From assembly GCA_030596395.1 (NCBI GenBank), contig JAUVKF010000014.1:1-50572 (forward strand): a DNA stretch of 50,572 bases, in the 5' to 3' direction. Under the pieces are notes generated by a model. The model did no database searches. It was not told where the DNA came from and saw only the letters and a program-made list of their open reading frames with translations. The stretch's first letter is position 1; the number at the start of each line of letters is the position of its first letter. The DNA is from Chlorobiota bacterium. GTDB lineage: Bacteria; Bacteroidota; Bacteroidia; Bacteroidales; F082. Shown here piece after piece: positions 10,588 to 19,827 of the stretch. The translations under genes and the position numbers were made by a program.

Positions 10588-11421
10588 CTATTGTTTAATA
10601 AAAATGGCCGCCACCCAGTTGTTGCGGCTTATGTGTGATACGAAGTTCATGCCATTTGGTTTGGCATCTTTTCGGATATCTTCAAGATCTTCAGTATAAA
10701 AACCGCTGAATATGATTTTTCCATTGGCATTCAGTGCCTTAGCATAAACTTTCATGTCGTTCAGCAGTATATTTTTATTGATGTTTGCCAGGATCAGATC
10801 AAATCCTTTTTTTCCTTTCAGCAAACTGCCATCTCCCAGGTCAATATCAATAAAATCAACAGTGTTCAATGCTGCATTTTCGAGCGCATTTTGGTAAGCC
10901 CACTCATCATTATCAATGGCAGTAACATCTTTTGCCCCTTTCAATGCTGCCAATATAGCCAGCACACCAGTTCCACAACCCATGTCGAGAACCCGTTTTC
11001 CGGATACTGGCTCATCAAGCAGTAATTCTACCATCATAGCAGTTGTTTCGTGGTGTGCCGTACCGAAAGCCATTTTGGGTTTTACCAGGATGTTGAAGTC
11101 AGCTTCCGGGTCAGGTTTGTGAAAGGGAGCATGAATAAAACAGCGGTTAGCGATCTTCACCGGTGGGTAATTGCTTTCCCACATTGCATTCCAATTCTGA
11201 TCTTCGATTACCGTAAAACTAACTTGTTCTTCATCCAAATCCTGAAAAGCATCAATTTTCAGCAGCATTTCAGCCGAATAATCCTTCTGCGGAATATAAG
11301 CCAGTAAATGATCATCCTCTTCCACAAAGCTTTCAAATCCTTTTTCAGCCATTTCGGCGATAAGGATGTCAGTCTTTTCCTGATCCCCTGGATTCGTGAT
11401 TTTTAGCTCAATATAATTCAC
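10588..11421 (-). CDS. prmA: Ribosomal protein L11 methyltransferase
   Basis: A 277-residue SAM-dependent methyltransferase that trimethylates lysines and the N-terminus of ribosomal protein L11. The N-terminal L11-recognition domain (MNYIELKITNPGDQEKTDIL) is followed by a Rossmann domain carrying the SAM motif VLDMGCGTGVLAILAALKGA near residue 143. The family motif LANINKNIL comes later, and a typical C-terminus reads NNWVAAIF. It lies 11 bases downstream of tpiA's stop and 40 bases upstream of the large exported protein's start, in an apparent operon. Length and motif order match PrmA of Bacteroidota. Confidence 0.93.
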   Translation of the reverse strand: MNYIELKITNPGDQEKTDILIAEMAEKGFESFVEEDDHLLAYIPQKDYSAEMLLKIDAFQDLDEEQVSFTVIEDQNWNAMWESNYPPVKIANRCFIHAPFHKPDPEADFNILVKPKMAFGTAHHETTAMMVELLLDEPVSGKRVLDMGCGTGVLAILAALKGAKDVTAIDNDEWAYQNALENAALNTVDFIDIDLGDGSLLKGKKGFDLILANINKNILLNDMKVYAKALNANGKIIFSGFYTEDLEDIRKDAKPNGMNFVSHISRNNWVAAIFIKQ

Positions 11422-11432
11422 CCGGTAATGTT

Positions 11433-12188
11433 TTAAAAACTGTCTGCTATTTTCAGGAATTCATCTGCCTTCAGCGAAGCACCACCAATCAAGCCGCCAT
11501 CAACATCAGCCTGTGAAAACAATTCTTTTGCATTACCTGCATTACAACTTCCGCCATACAGGATTGATGTGTTTTCAGCAATTTCATTATTGTATTTATC
11601 CGCAACAAGGCCACGAATGAATGCGTGTATTTCCTGAGCCTGGTCAGGGCTTGCTGTCAGTCCTGTACCTATCGCCCAGACTGGTTCATATGCAATTACT
11701 ACATTCTGGAATTCGTCTTCCGATAAATGAAAAATACCATTGGTTAGTTGTTTTTTCACTACCTCAAAATGTATTTCTTTTTCTCGCTCTTCAATTACCT
11801 CACCACAGCAAAAAATGGGCAGAATATCATGATCAAGCAATGCATTTGCTTTTTCGGCCAATAAGTTATCGGTCTCTCCATAATATTTTCTACGTTCGCT
11901 ATGCCCAATAATGCAATAGTCAACATCCATCGATTCGAGCATGGATGCCGAAATTTCACCGGTATAAGCTCCACTTTCATGGTTACTTGCATTTTGTCCT
12001 CCCACTTGCAATGCTGATTCATCAGCAAAGTCGGAAGCCAATTCAAGATATACCGAGGGTGGACAAACCACCACTTCACATTTCATTTTATTATCATCAA
12101 GATTTTCTGCCAGTGCAGTCAGTAATTCTTCTGCTTCTTCAAAGGTTTTATTCATTTTCCAGTTGCCTGCAACAATTTTCTTTCTCAT
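11433..12188 (-). CDS. tpiA: Triosephosphate isomerase
   Basis: A 251-residue TIM-barrel enzyme interconverting dihydroxyacetone phosphate and glyceraldehyde-3-phosphate in glycolysis. The N-terminus MRKKIVAGNWKMNKT carries the active-site Asn/Lys. The catalytic histidine is in IIGHSERR, the catalytic glutamate in AYEPVWAIGTG, and the phosphate-binding glycines in LYGGSC and GGLIGGASL. The start at 12188 gives the usual family N-terminus; the in-frame ATG at 12200 would add MKID. The prmA start lies 11 bases beyond its stop, suggesting a shared transcript. Confidence 0.96.
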   Translation of the reverse strand: MRKKIVAGNWKMNKTFEEAEELLTALAENLDDNKMKCEVVVCPPSVYLELASDFADESALQVGGQNASNHESGAYTGEISASMLESMDVDYCIIGHSERRKYYGETDNLLAEKANALLDHDILPIFCCGEVIEEREKEIHFEVVKKQLTNGIFHLSEDEFQNVVIAYEPVWAIGTGLTASPDQAQEIHAFIRGLVADKYNNEIAENTSILYGGSCNAGNAKELFSQADVDGGLIGGASLKADEFLKIADSF

Positions 12189-12246
12189 ATCTATTTTCAT
12201 TTAAAAAGCGGTAAAAATAAAACAATATCCTTTTGTAAAAATAGCT

Positions 12247-13326
12247 TTACGACAATCTTACACGCGGGTCGAGGACTGCATAAAATATGTCAACCAAAAT
12301 ATTGACAACAATAAGTATTACGCTGATAAACAGCACCGAACCCATAATCACCGGAAGGTCGTATTTATCCAGCGCATCAACAATAACCACACCTATTCCT
12401 TTCCAGTCGAACACATATTCAACAAACACAGCACCTGCCATCAGTGAGGCAAACCAGCCGGTAATAGCTGTTAAAACGGGATTCAATGCATTGCGTAAAC
12501 CATGCCTGACGATCACATCAAACTTCGATAAGCCTTTGGCATAGGCTGTCCTGATGTAATCCTGTGAAAGGACTTCCAGTAATGAACTTCTGGTAAGGCT
12601 CACCACAATAGCCAGCGGCCTGATGCCAAGCGTAATTGCAGGCAAGATCAAATTCTTCAACTCAAGGTAAACCTCACCCGTATAATCATCCACGGCATAC
12701 AGGCTACCAAACATATGCAAGCCGGTATAATCGGCAAGCACAAAGGCAAAAAGCCAGGCGATTATGATGGCCGCGAAAAATGACGGCACCGACATGCCAA
12801 AAGATGAAAACACCATCAGGAACTTATCCAGTGGACTGTCTTTGTACAAAGCTGCAGGGATTCCAAGCAATATTCCAATAACCATGGCAATCAAAATGGA
12901 AGCACCTGCAAGCAAGAGTGTTTTCGGGAAAGCTTCTGAAATGATCGCAGAAACAGGTCTTTTACTCTGGTATGATTGCCGCAAATATGGTTTCTTTATT
13001 ACAACTGAACTGTTGCTAAAGTTGATTAGCACCCGGCCTCCTTTATACTTTTCATTACTGAAAAACCAGAAGCTTTCCTTATTGGAAGTATTATGAAATG
13101 AAAGCGGAGATAAATCGTTTAGGAAGTTCAGGTATTGGACCAGCAGCGGTTTATCAAGTCCCAGGTCTTTTTTAATGGCCTCAACCGAAGACACATCGCT
13201 ACGTTGTCCCATGAGCATACGAGCCGGGTCGCCGGGCAAAACATTGAACAGAAAAAAGATAATAGTAACCACCCCCCACAAAACGAGGATGCCATAGAAG
13301 AGTCGCCGCAATATGTAATTAACCAT
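12247..13326 (-). CDS. ABC transporter permease, DppB/OppB type
   Basis: A 359-residue inner-membrane permease of the peptide/nickel ABC family. It starts MVNYILRRLFYGILVLWGVV with the first membrane segment, followed by the LPGDPARMLMGQ motif characteristic of DppB-like proteins. A periplasmic stretch follows, then five further hydrophobic segments. The cytoplasmic EAA-type loop reads GLRNALNPVLTAITGW. It ends with YAVLDPRVRLS, also typical. The partner permease (DppC), the two ATPases and the binding protein are not next to it, which is unusual for this class. They may be encoded elsewhere. The gene lies 58 bases upstream of tpiA. The substrate cannot be told from the sequence; oligopeptide is the default guess. 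Confidence 0.88.
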   Translation of the reverse strand: MVNYILRRLFYGILVLWGVVTIIFFLFNVLPGDPARMLMGQRSDVSSVEAIKKDLGLDKPLLVQYLNFLNDLSPLSFHNTSNKESFWFFSNEKYKGGRVLINFSNSSVVIKKPYLRQSYQSKRPVSAIISEAFPKTLLLAGASILIAMVIGILLGIPAALYKDSPLDKFLMVFSSFGMSVPSFFAAIIIAWLFAFVLADYTGLHMFGSLYAVDDYTGEVYLELKNLILPAITLGIRPLAIVVSLTRSSLLEVLSQDYIRTAYAKGLSKFDVIVRHGLRNALNPVLTAITGWFASLMAGAVFVEYVFDWKGIGVVIVDALDKYDLPVIMGSVLFISVILIVVNILVDIFYAVLDPRVRLS

Positions 13327-13476
13327 TATTTAAAAATCTAAAACTGTCATAAACCGATGCAATTGGGAAGGATGGAGCGATGGAGCAATGGAAGGTGAAA
13401 ATTTAGAGGCATTTTCAAACACGCCATTACTCCAATAAAACAATTATTTGCAATTATCTTTCCCAAACATATTTAT

Positions 13477-14601
13477 CTAAATTCCAGCCTTTTCAAGTGT
13501 TTCCGGGAAATCGTTGTAGTGCCATTTATCCATTACAATCCCGTTCCTCAGGTAAACCAGCCCGGGGTTAGCCCTGATCATGGCTTTCAATTCAATATCA
13601 TCAGCAAAATAAATGGGATATTCCATTTTAAACACCTCCTGGTATTTATGAATGGTGGACGGATCGGAGGCACAAACCAGGGCGAAATTGATTCCATTAT
13701 CCTGCGCTTCCTCAAACAGTTTTGCTGCCGTAGCCATTCCCTTTACATGTGCAAAATCAACATCATACGAGATCAGCAACAATTGATTACCCGGGTTCTC
13801 GATTAAATCCCGTGTGTAATCATTTCCAAGGCTGTCCTCTAAGATCAAATGATGCTTTCTGATCACTTCAGATTCATCAATGCGCTGGTCAACAAACTCC
13901 CATTCACTCATCCATACCGAATCGCTCCAGGGGTAATCGGGTGTTACATATTCCTTTAGTTCACCGGTTTCTTTGTTCTGGTAAATCACATAGGTCTTCA
14001 CTTTATCAAGATTTTGCGATTTCATGTCGTTTCCAGCCTTCCATTCGCGGAAGTCAATCAACGGCAAATGGTAATAGTTGTGAAAAATAAACCAGATAAA
14101 GAGACTTCCAAATAGGATCAGCACCACATTCTGGAACCAGGCCGGCTTAGTTGAAACCAATCTCCCCTTCCCTGCAAACACGATAATCGCCATGATAATC
14201 AGCACGATATTTTTATAGAAAGTTTCCCAGTTGGTCATTTTAATGGCATCGCCAAAACACCCGCAATTAGGAACCATATTGTATTGGGCATCATAATAGG
14301 TTATGACCGAGAAAATGATCATTATCAACATCACACCCAATGAAGCCAGACGTGCCTGTAATTTGAAGAGCAAGGCAAAACCAATGAGAAACTCTATGGT
14401 AATCAGAAAAATACCCAGTGAGAAAGCGTAATCGTGCAGCCCGTACCAGCCATAGGCATCCAGGTAATCTTCGATGCGGTAAGCAGTTCCTATCGGGTCA
14501 ATCCCCTTGGAGGAGGAAGAGAAGATAAAAACGATGCCCAGTACAATCCTGATGATTATCGTGAACAGACCTTCCCTTTTCGCATTGCTGTTTTTATTCA
14601 T
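13477..14601 (-). CDS. BT_3928-type DoxX-like membrane protein with thioredoxin-like tail
   Basis: A 374-residue membrane protein. Residues 15 to about 185 contain five or six hydrophobic segments of the DoxX/MauE type, including the NCGCFGDAIKMTNWETFYKN signature between segments. The C-terminal half (about 200-374) is soluble. It contains a thioredoxin-fold-like portion (NQLLLISYDVDFAHVKGM, FALVCASDPSTIHKY) without a visible CxxC. The family is specific to Bacteroidota and its role is not established; MauE-like domains are linked to quinone/thiol chemistry. Its start overlaps the 3' end of the DUF1599 gene by 8 bases, implying translational coupling. Confidence 0.85.
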   Translation of the reverse strand: MNKNSNAKREGLFTIIIRIVLGIVFIFSSSSKGIDPIGTAYRIEDYLDAYGWYGLHDYAFSLGIFLITIEFLIGFALLFKLQARLASLGVMLIMIIFSVITYYDAQYNMVPNCGCFGDAIKMTNWETFYKNIVLIIMAIIVFAGKGRLVSTKPAWFQNVVLILFGSLFIWFIFHNYYHLPLIDFREWKAGNDMKSQNLDKVKTYVIYQNKETGELKEYVTPDYPWSDSVWMSEWEFVDQRIDESEVIRKHHLILEDSLGNDYTRDLIENPGNQLLLISYDVDFAHVKGMATAAKLFEEAQDNGINFALVCASDPSTIHKYQEVFKMEYPIYFADDIELKAMIRANPGLVYLRNGIVMDKWHYNDFPETLEKAGI

Positions 14602-15148
14602 CTTCTTCTTCGATCAATAATTTAATCAACGCGAAAACCGCATAATTGATAATATCGAAATAATTGGCATCCAGGCCTTCCGAAACCAGCGTTTTACCGG
14701 CATTGTCCTCGATCTGTTTCACGCGCAGCAATTTCATCAGGATGATATCATCCAGTGAAGAGATGCGCATATTCCGCCATGCTTCATCATAATCGTGATT
14801 CTTGTTAAGCATCAGGTCGCGGGCCTCATAGATATATTTATTGTACAGATCGACAGCCTGTTTTTCACCCAGATCGGCTTCCTCGGCAACACCCAATTCC
14901 AACTGTATCAGCGCCATTACTGAATAATTAACAATTCCTGTGAACTCGGGAATAATGCCTTCGTCCACTTTACTTTTTCCTTTGGTTTGTATGCTACGAA
15001 TGCGGTTGGCCTTGATATAAATCTGGTCGGTGAGGCTGCTGGTACGCAACACACGCCATGCTGTGCCGTAATCGTGCTGTTTCTTCTGAAAAACATCGCG
15101 GCAATGCTTAACAACCTCTTCGAATTGTGTACTTGTTTTGTTACTCAT
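14594..15148 (-). CDS. DUF1599 protein
   Basis: A 184-residue cytoplasmic protein made of two related halves. Each contains an HDYG/HDYDEAWR-type motif: KKQHDYGTAWRVLRTSSLTD in the first half, NKNHDYDEAWRNMRISSLDD in the second. Each is followed by a helix ending in I..Y.V.ALI.L. This is the DUF1599 (nucleotide-modification-associated) family. The internal duplication and HD-like acidic residues hint at a nucleotide-binding or hydrolysing all-alpha fold, but no reaction is known. It is divergent from folP with a 58-base gap, a common Bacteroidales arrangement, and overlaps the next gene by 8 bases. Confidence 0.88.
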   Translation of the reverse strand: MSNKTSTQFEEVVKHCRDVFQKKQHDYGTAWRVLRTSSLTDQIYIKANRIRSIQTKGKSKVDEGIIPEFTGIVNYSVMALIQLELGVAEEADLGEKQAVDLYNKYIYEARDLMLNKNHDYDEAWRNMRISSLDDIILMKLLRVKQIEDNAGKTLVSEGLDANYFDIINYAVFALIKLLIEEEDE

Positions 15149-15170
15149 TTCCAGTTTTCTACTTAATCCT

Positions 15171-15178
15171 TACTTTTG
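15171..15178 (+). promoter_or_regulatory. Bacteroidota -7 box for folP (TACTTTTG)
   Basis: TACTTTTG matches TAnnTTTG, 28 bases before the folP ATG, inside the short divergent gap with the DUF1599 gene. Confidence 0.6.
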
Positions 15179-15206
15179 CAAATCGTGCTGAAAATAGCAT
15201 TAAAAA

Positions 15207-16073
15207 ATGAGCACTAAAGATACTGTTTTTGATAACAAAACAAAGGCCATTCGTTGCGGAGATATCACGATGGATTTCAACAAACCAAAAGTGATGGGCG
15301 TGCTGAACCTGTCGCCTGATTCTTTTTATGATGGCGGTAAATATCACCAGGAAAAGGAACGAGCCAGGCAGGTTGAGAAAATGCTGAAAGAAGGCGCTGA
15401 TATTATTGACCTGGGTGCGGTAAGTTCACGGCCGGGTGCTGCCGATATCAGTCTGGAGGAAGAGATGGAACGGCTCATCTGGCCATTGCAGCGACTTGTA
15501 AAAACTTTCGCTGGCGCCCTTTTTTCCATCGATACTTACCGGTCAGAAGTAGCCCGCGAATGTATCCGGAGCGGGGCACATATCATCAATGATATTTCAG
15601 GTGGCAATTATGATGAGCAGATGTTCAAAACCGTTGCTGAACTTGGAGTACCATATATTTTAATGCACATGCACAAAACACCGGGGACCATGCAGCAGCA
15701 GCCGATAGGTGAAAACATCATCCGGATCATCTCTGAGTTTTTTAAGGAAAAAGTACAACATTTGCAATCACTTGGTGTAAATGACATTATCCTCGATCCC
15801 GGCTTTGGTTTTGGCAAGACCCTGAAGTGCAACTATTCCATTCTCAATCACCTGGAAGATCTAAGAATTGACAATCTTCCCATCCTCGGTGGCATATCGC
15901 GTAAATCAATGATCAACAAGGTGATTAATACAAAACCCACGGAAGCAATGAACGGAACTACCGTACTCAATACCCTCGCCCTGCTCAATGGCGCCAATAT
16001 TTTACGTGTGCATGATGTGAAGGAAGCTGTAGAAGCGATTGAGATTGTGAAGTATTACGAGGGGTGTGAATGA
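15207..16073 (+). CDS. folP: Dihydropteroate synthase
   Basis: A 288-residue TIM-barrel enzyme that joins 6-hydroxymethyl-dihydropterin diphosphate to p-aminobenzoate in folate synthesis. Signature stretches in order: VMGVLNLSPDSFYDGG, DIIDLGAVSSRPGA, SIDTYRSEVA, HIINDISGG, the ILMHMHKTPGTMQ loop, LDPGFGFGK and GISRKSMI. These are all expected of DHPS and cover the pterin and PABA pockets. The start (MSTKDTVF) lies after a clear -7 box. In many Bacteroidales folP is followed by cdaA; here it is followed instead by 700 bases of repeats. Confidence 0.95.
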   Translation: MSTKDTVFDNKTKAIRCGDITMDFNKPKVMGVLNLSPDSFYDGGKYHQEKERARQVEKMLKEGADIIDLGAVSSRPGAADISLEEEMERLIWPLQRLVKTFAGALFSIDTYRSEVARECIRSGAHIINDISGGNYDEQMFKTVAELGVPYILMHMHKTPGTMQQQPIGENIIRIISEFFKEKVQHLQSLGVNDIILDPGFGFGKTLKCNYSILNHLEDLRIDNLPILGGISRKSMINKVINTKPTEAMNGTTVLNTLALLNGANILRVHDVKEAVEAIEIVKYYEGCE

Positions 16074-16156
16074 GTTGGATGCTGCCTGCCCGACCGTAGC
16101 GGAGCGAAGGCGGGGATGCTGGATACTGGATGCTGGCAACTGAAATAACCAACCAT

Positions 16157-16318
16157 CGTTAACTCCGAGGAGATCGGGCAGCTTGCGTGTAAGACGACGC
16201 GGGAGTCTCAAACAACTGATAGGACAAAAGAATTACTATGAAATTTTTGTTTCATTACTTTAGGATTCTCGCGGCACACTACACACAAGGCTTCTCCGGG
16301 GTGCCTCAGAATTAAACG
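16157..16318. repeat. Family C inverted-repeat element, copy 2
   Basis: Starts CGTTAACTCCGAGGAG and ends CCTCAGAATTAAACG, the same inverted ends as the copies at 4885, 16371 and 47569. The interior contains a long A/T stretch not shared with the others. It lies in the 709-base gene-free stretch 16074-16782, which otherwise holds copy 3 and a pyrimidine-rich tract. A degenerate palindrome lies just upstream at 16083-16115. Confidence 0.75.
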
Positions 16319-16370
16319 GATTATTTTTGGCATTAGAGATTAGCAACTGAAACAACAACAAACAAACCAT

Positions 16371-16538
16371 CGTTTAACTCCGAGGAGGTCGGGCAGCTTG
16401 TGTGTAAGCCGACGCGGGAGTCTCCTGAGTAGGAACACGAATTGTACAAGGGGATTGCCTGTCCGTCCGTTGTGTAGCAGAGGCGTGCCACGGCATTCTT
16501 ACCCACAGGCTTTCCTGTTGATTCCTCACAATTAAACG
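16371..16538. repeat. Family C inverted-repeat element, copy 3
   Basis: Starts CGTTTAACTCCGAGGAG and ends CCTCACAATTAAACG. The left half is nearly identical to copy 2 for about 45 bases. The middle matches the copy at 4885 (ATTGTACAAGGGGATTGCC). It lies 52 bases after copy 2, in the same orientation. Confidence 0.8.
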
Positions 16539-16554
16539 TGCATTCTTAGTTGAC

Positions 16555-16630
16555 TACCGCCTCCCCCTTATTCCCCTTACCCCCCTATTCCCCTTCTTCC
16601 CCTTTACCCTTTCTCCATTCTCCCTGTTCA
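16555..16630. repeat. Pyrimidine-rich tract
   Basis: About 75 bases almost entirely of C and T on the plus strand, built of irregular CCCCTTATT/CCCCTT units. A shorter similar tract precedes the uup leader copy at 19592-19610. No gene function is evident; it may have arisen by slippage. Confidence 0.6.
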
Positions 16631-16782
16631 CTTCCGAACATTTCAGTACGCAAAATGTACAATAATATATAATATCAGACACTGACAAAAGTGGTATTAT
16701 TTATTGTTTATCTGCTATTTACGTTTCTTGGCACGGTATTCGCTAACATAAAAACGAAGTTTAACACCAAAAAATAGAAATC

Positions 16783-17388
16783 ATGAAAACTCAAGAAATA
16801 AATAACAACACTTTCGCTAACAGCAGGACACTGGAAATCGCAACATGGATACTCGGAATAATCTTTTTGGTATTCCTTTTTGCAAATGCAAACGCCACAA
16901 GCCTTACTCCTAATTTTGAAGAGGAGGCTTACATCAACGACATCCCTTTCAATACCGAAATGGTAGTAAATGAAATGATGGTGCCGGAATATGAAATTGA
17001 AGAAGAAGCTTATATCGATGACATTCCATTTAACACAACAAGCGTACGTGACGAATATTTTTACGAAGATGCAGTTGCCGTTGATTTCCCAACCGAAGAA
17101 GAAGCATACATCAACGATATACCATTTAATACCAAAGAAGTTACCGGAAAAGTTATCCCTTCAAAAAGCCTGTCGGCCAGCTACCGGTTAGATGACGAAG
17201 CTTATGTAGAAGACATTCCATTTGCAACCGAAATGATTGTAGCAGCATACAACTACCGCTTAGCAGTAAACATCGAATTTGACTTGTCAGAAGAAAATTA
17301 TATTGATGACATTCCTTTCAACACTTGCCTGATTGCAAGCACAATGATTGATTGCACAGACAGTGAGGTCTATGCATGCTCAAAATAA
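16783..17388 (+). CDS. Small exported or anchored protein with five EAYIDDIPFNT-type repeats
   Basis: A 201-residue protein. Residues 1-40 carry a charged start and one hydrophobic segment (ILGIIFLVFLFANANA), which could be a signal peptide or an N-terminal anchor. The rest consists of five spaced copies of an acidic motif: EEEAYINDIPFNT, EEEAYIDDIPFNT, EEEAYINDIPFNT, DDEAYVEDIPFAT and SEENYIDDIPFNT. Linkers of about 17-23 residues vary. Each is followed by a short hydrophobic pair such as EMVV or SV. No enzyme motif is visible. It seems to stand alone between repeats and a minus-strand gene. I recall similar E.Y..DIPF.T motifs in uncharacterised Bacteroidota proteins, but no function is known to me. 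Confidence 0.82.
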   Translation: MKTQEINNNTFANSRTLEIATWILGIIFLVFLFANANATSLTPNFEEEAYINDIPFNTEMVVNEMMVPEYEIEEEAYIDDIPFNTTSVRDEYFYEDAVAVDFPTEEEAYINDIPFNTKEVTGKVIPSKSLSASYRLDDEAYVEDIPFATEMIVAAYNYRLAVNIEFDLSEENYIDDIPFNTCLIASTMIDCTDSEVYACSK

Positions 17389-17500
17389 CTGTAAAGCTCT
17401 GGTGTTGCAAGGATTGTTTTCATCGACAATCACCTGATGCTCGTACTGATAGTGTGAGCTTCGTTTGCAGGGATCCAATAGCCTTTATAACAACTTACTA

Positions 17501-19474
17501 TTACAAAACTTCAAATCCTATTTTTTTCAGATAATTAAAAGTAGCATCGTAATAATCAGGATTACGAGTTTGATCTTTTGAATCACCGTTTGGAACAACT
17601 ATAACCATTCCCTGACGAGCTCTTGTTAAAAGTACGCGATATGCGTTTTTCAAATATTGTTTTCTTTCCTCTTTTCTAATATTATTCCATTTTGAACCAA
17701 CAAACGAAAAGTATTTCCAACCTTCGAGTGAATGGCGGAAATCTGCATCCCATGTAACACATGTCCAATCTAACTCCAATCCTTGAATATGAAACTCTGT
17801 TGCAACCGCTTCCAAATAATATGAGGAACGCACATCTTCTTTATCATTTAAAAACCAATGAATTGGGTTCATTGGAGATTTTACATCAATACAATGAGGT
17901 TTTAACCTTTCTGCCTGAGAGGAAACTACTATCCCATATCGCTCAGTTCCCCTTGCCTGTTTTTTTAACCATTCTTTTGCTTTTGATAAATCACGAGTGA
18001 TAACTATTGGGTATTTCTTTTTTAGGAGTTCATAGTTATTCTGAGCATCAACAATTTCTAGATCAAGTAGATTTTTAACTAAATGAGAAAGATTCTCTGC
18101 CCGAAAAGATCGTAACGAAACAGAAAGATGGAGGTCTTTGCTAAAAATTACATTTTTATGATTATTAAGTAGATCAAGAGCTTTACCAGCTGCGTATTCA
18201 TTATCAGTTAACCGATCAGAAACGTAAACATACCATTTCGGAAAGAAATTAATAATGGCTTCTATCCATTCACTAATTCCCGCTTCACCAATATTGATCT
18301 CTTGCCCTCCACCAACAAGACATACTACAACTCCCCAATCCTTATGCCGATCGAGACATGATATGAGAAACTCAGGTTCAGAATGTTTAAAATTGGGCAC
18401 ATTCTTTCTTCTTTTCATAAAATTAGCTGTCTGAGTTAGGTTCCATGCCCGCTGTGCTTCATCAAAAATAGCAACATGATCAAATGGAGGACGTGCATCA
18501 TATAAATATTCATCTCTGTAATGATGTACATTTTGAATAAATGCTTTTACTTCTCTTAAAACCACTCCCTTTTTGAGTTTATTTCCAAGCTTTTTTTCTT
18601 TACTTACTCTGTCTCTTGCTAAAGCCTCCCTTAGTATCGCTACAAGCGGTCCATTACCTGATAGATATACACTTGCTACTCCTTTTTTGTCGTCTAAATG
18701 TTTTGTAGCAATATCAAGACCAACAAGGGTTTTTCCAGCACCTGGGACTCCAGTAACAAAACAAATTGCTTTTTGCTGATTTTTCTCTGAATTTTCAATA
18801 ATATCAGAAATCGCTTTACTAGTGAGGCTTAAGTTTTTAGCTGTGGCATCACTTCTTGCAATATTTGTGACTGAATGGTTATTAAAAAGAGATTTTGCTG
18901 CTTCAATAATTGTAGGAGTTGGCGAGTAACTACCATCTGCCCAATTATCAGTTACTATTGATTCGCCATCTGCAAATTCCAATACTTTTGTAATGGCATC
19001 ATCCAATAGTTTTGTATTCGTTTTAATTGGAAACAGGAGATTATCATTGTGATGTGTAGTAGAGAGTGTAGTAACCAATGCTTTTGTTTCTGTTGCGATC
19101 AAAACAGGGGCAATTAAATGAATATGGCTTGTTTCATGGAAATTTTTAAGGTCAAGGGCATAGTCATATACCTGATCAATATCACTTTGGTGAAATTTTT
19201 TTTCTCCAACTTTGAATTCCAAAATAAAAATGACGTTCTTAATTATTAAAACAACATCAATTCTTCTTCCCATCCTTGGAATTGAGTATTCGAAAAAGAT
19301 GGATCCCTCATAGGGAGTTAAAACATCTTTTAAAATATTTATTTGTTGCTGCCATGCCTCTTTTTGAGTTAATTCATCAGCAAATCCACTATTAATTACT
19401 AATTCACCTATTATTTCATTTTTTGTTGATTGTAGAAAGCCGTGAATTGGGTTTGAATAAAAAAAACGTTTCAT
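17501..19474 (-). CDS. PD-(D/E)XK nuclease-SF1 helicase-like protein (DUF2075)
   Basis: A 657-residue, apparently intact protein. The N-terminal region (about residues 50-110) has a nuclease-like core: RMGRRIDVVLIIKN followed by FILEFKVGEKKF, the D...ExK pattern of PD-(D/E)XK enzymes. From about 235 a superfamily-1 ATPase follows. It has Walker A FVTGVPGAGKTLVGLDIA, Walker B VAIFDEAQRAW, a GGGQEINIGEAGISEW motif III-type segment, and C-terminal VLLTRARQGMVIVVP. This is the DUF2075 family. Related nuclease-helicase proteins often sit in defence islands. Here it is next to a broken rhuM and duplicated target sequence, so an acquired islet is plausible. The gene looks more A+T-rich than its neighbours by eye. 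Antiphage function is inference. Confidence 0.85.
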   Translation of the reverse strand: MKRFFYSNPIHGFLQSTKNEIIGELVINSGFADELTQKEAWQQQINILKDVLTPYEGSIFFEYSIPRMGRRIDVVLIIKNVIFILEFKVGEKKFHQSDIDQVYDYALDLKNFHETSHIHLIAPVLIATETKALVTTLSTTHHNDNLLFPIKTNTKLLDDAITKVLEFADGESIVTDNWADGSYSPTPTIIEAAKSLFNNHSVTNIARSDATAKNLSLTSKAISDIIENSEKNQQKAICFVTGVPGAGKTLVGLDIATKHLDDKKGVASVYLSGNGPLVAILREALARDRVSKEKKLGNKLKKGVVLREVKAFIQNVHHYRDEYLYDARPPFDHVAIFDEAQRAWNLTQTANFMKRRKNVPNFKHSEPEFLISCLDRHKDWGVVVCLVGGGQEINIGEAGISEWIEAIINFFPKWYVYVSDRLTDNEYAAGKALDLLNNHKNVIFSKDLHLSVSLRSFRAENLSHLVKNLLDLEIVDAQNNYELLKKKYPIVITRDLSKAKEWLKKQARGTERYGIVVSSQAERLKPHCIDVKSPMNPIHWFLNDKEDVRSSYYLEAVATEFHIQGLELDWTCVTWDADFRHSLEGWKYFSFVGSKWNNIRKEERKQYLKNAYRVLLTRARQGMVIVVPNGDSKDQTRNPDYYDATFNYLKKIGFEVL

Positions 19475-19601
19475 TAATTATCTGTTAATCAAATAATGAT
19501 CCTGTTAAGCAAAGATTAGTTTTTCAAATTTAGCATTTAATGTGAATACTTAACAAGTATAAGTCCCTCTTATCTCTGTGATAACTGATCCTCCCCTATT
19601 C

Positions 19602-19672
19602 CCCTTACTTTTGCCCCAGCTTTTTTGATGCAACCCCATGAACTACCTCTCCGCCGAAAACCTTTCGAAAAC
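19602..19672 (+). pseudogene. uup 5'-end fragment, copy 1
   Basis: A leader with TTACTTTTGCC followed by ATG at 19638 and coding MNYLSAENLSKT matches the start of the intact uup gene at 20733. It diverges after TTTCGAAAAC. It lies in the 353-base gap between the DUF2075 gene and the rhuM remnant; the rest of that gap is A/T-rich with no ORF or repeat I could recognise. It appears to mark the left border of an insertion into uup. Confidence 0.8.
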
Positions 19673-19827
19673 AATTGATATTACTTACAATTAAGCTAAA
19701 ACATATTTGTCCTGCCAGCATGAATTCTACTTAATTTCAAACATATAAATTCCTGATCTGTAGTTTAAGTGTTAAATTTGAAGCTGGAAATATTGCTTTA
19801 TTTGATAAATAAAAAAACAAATCCTCC

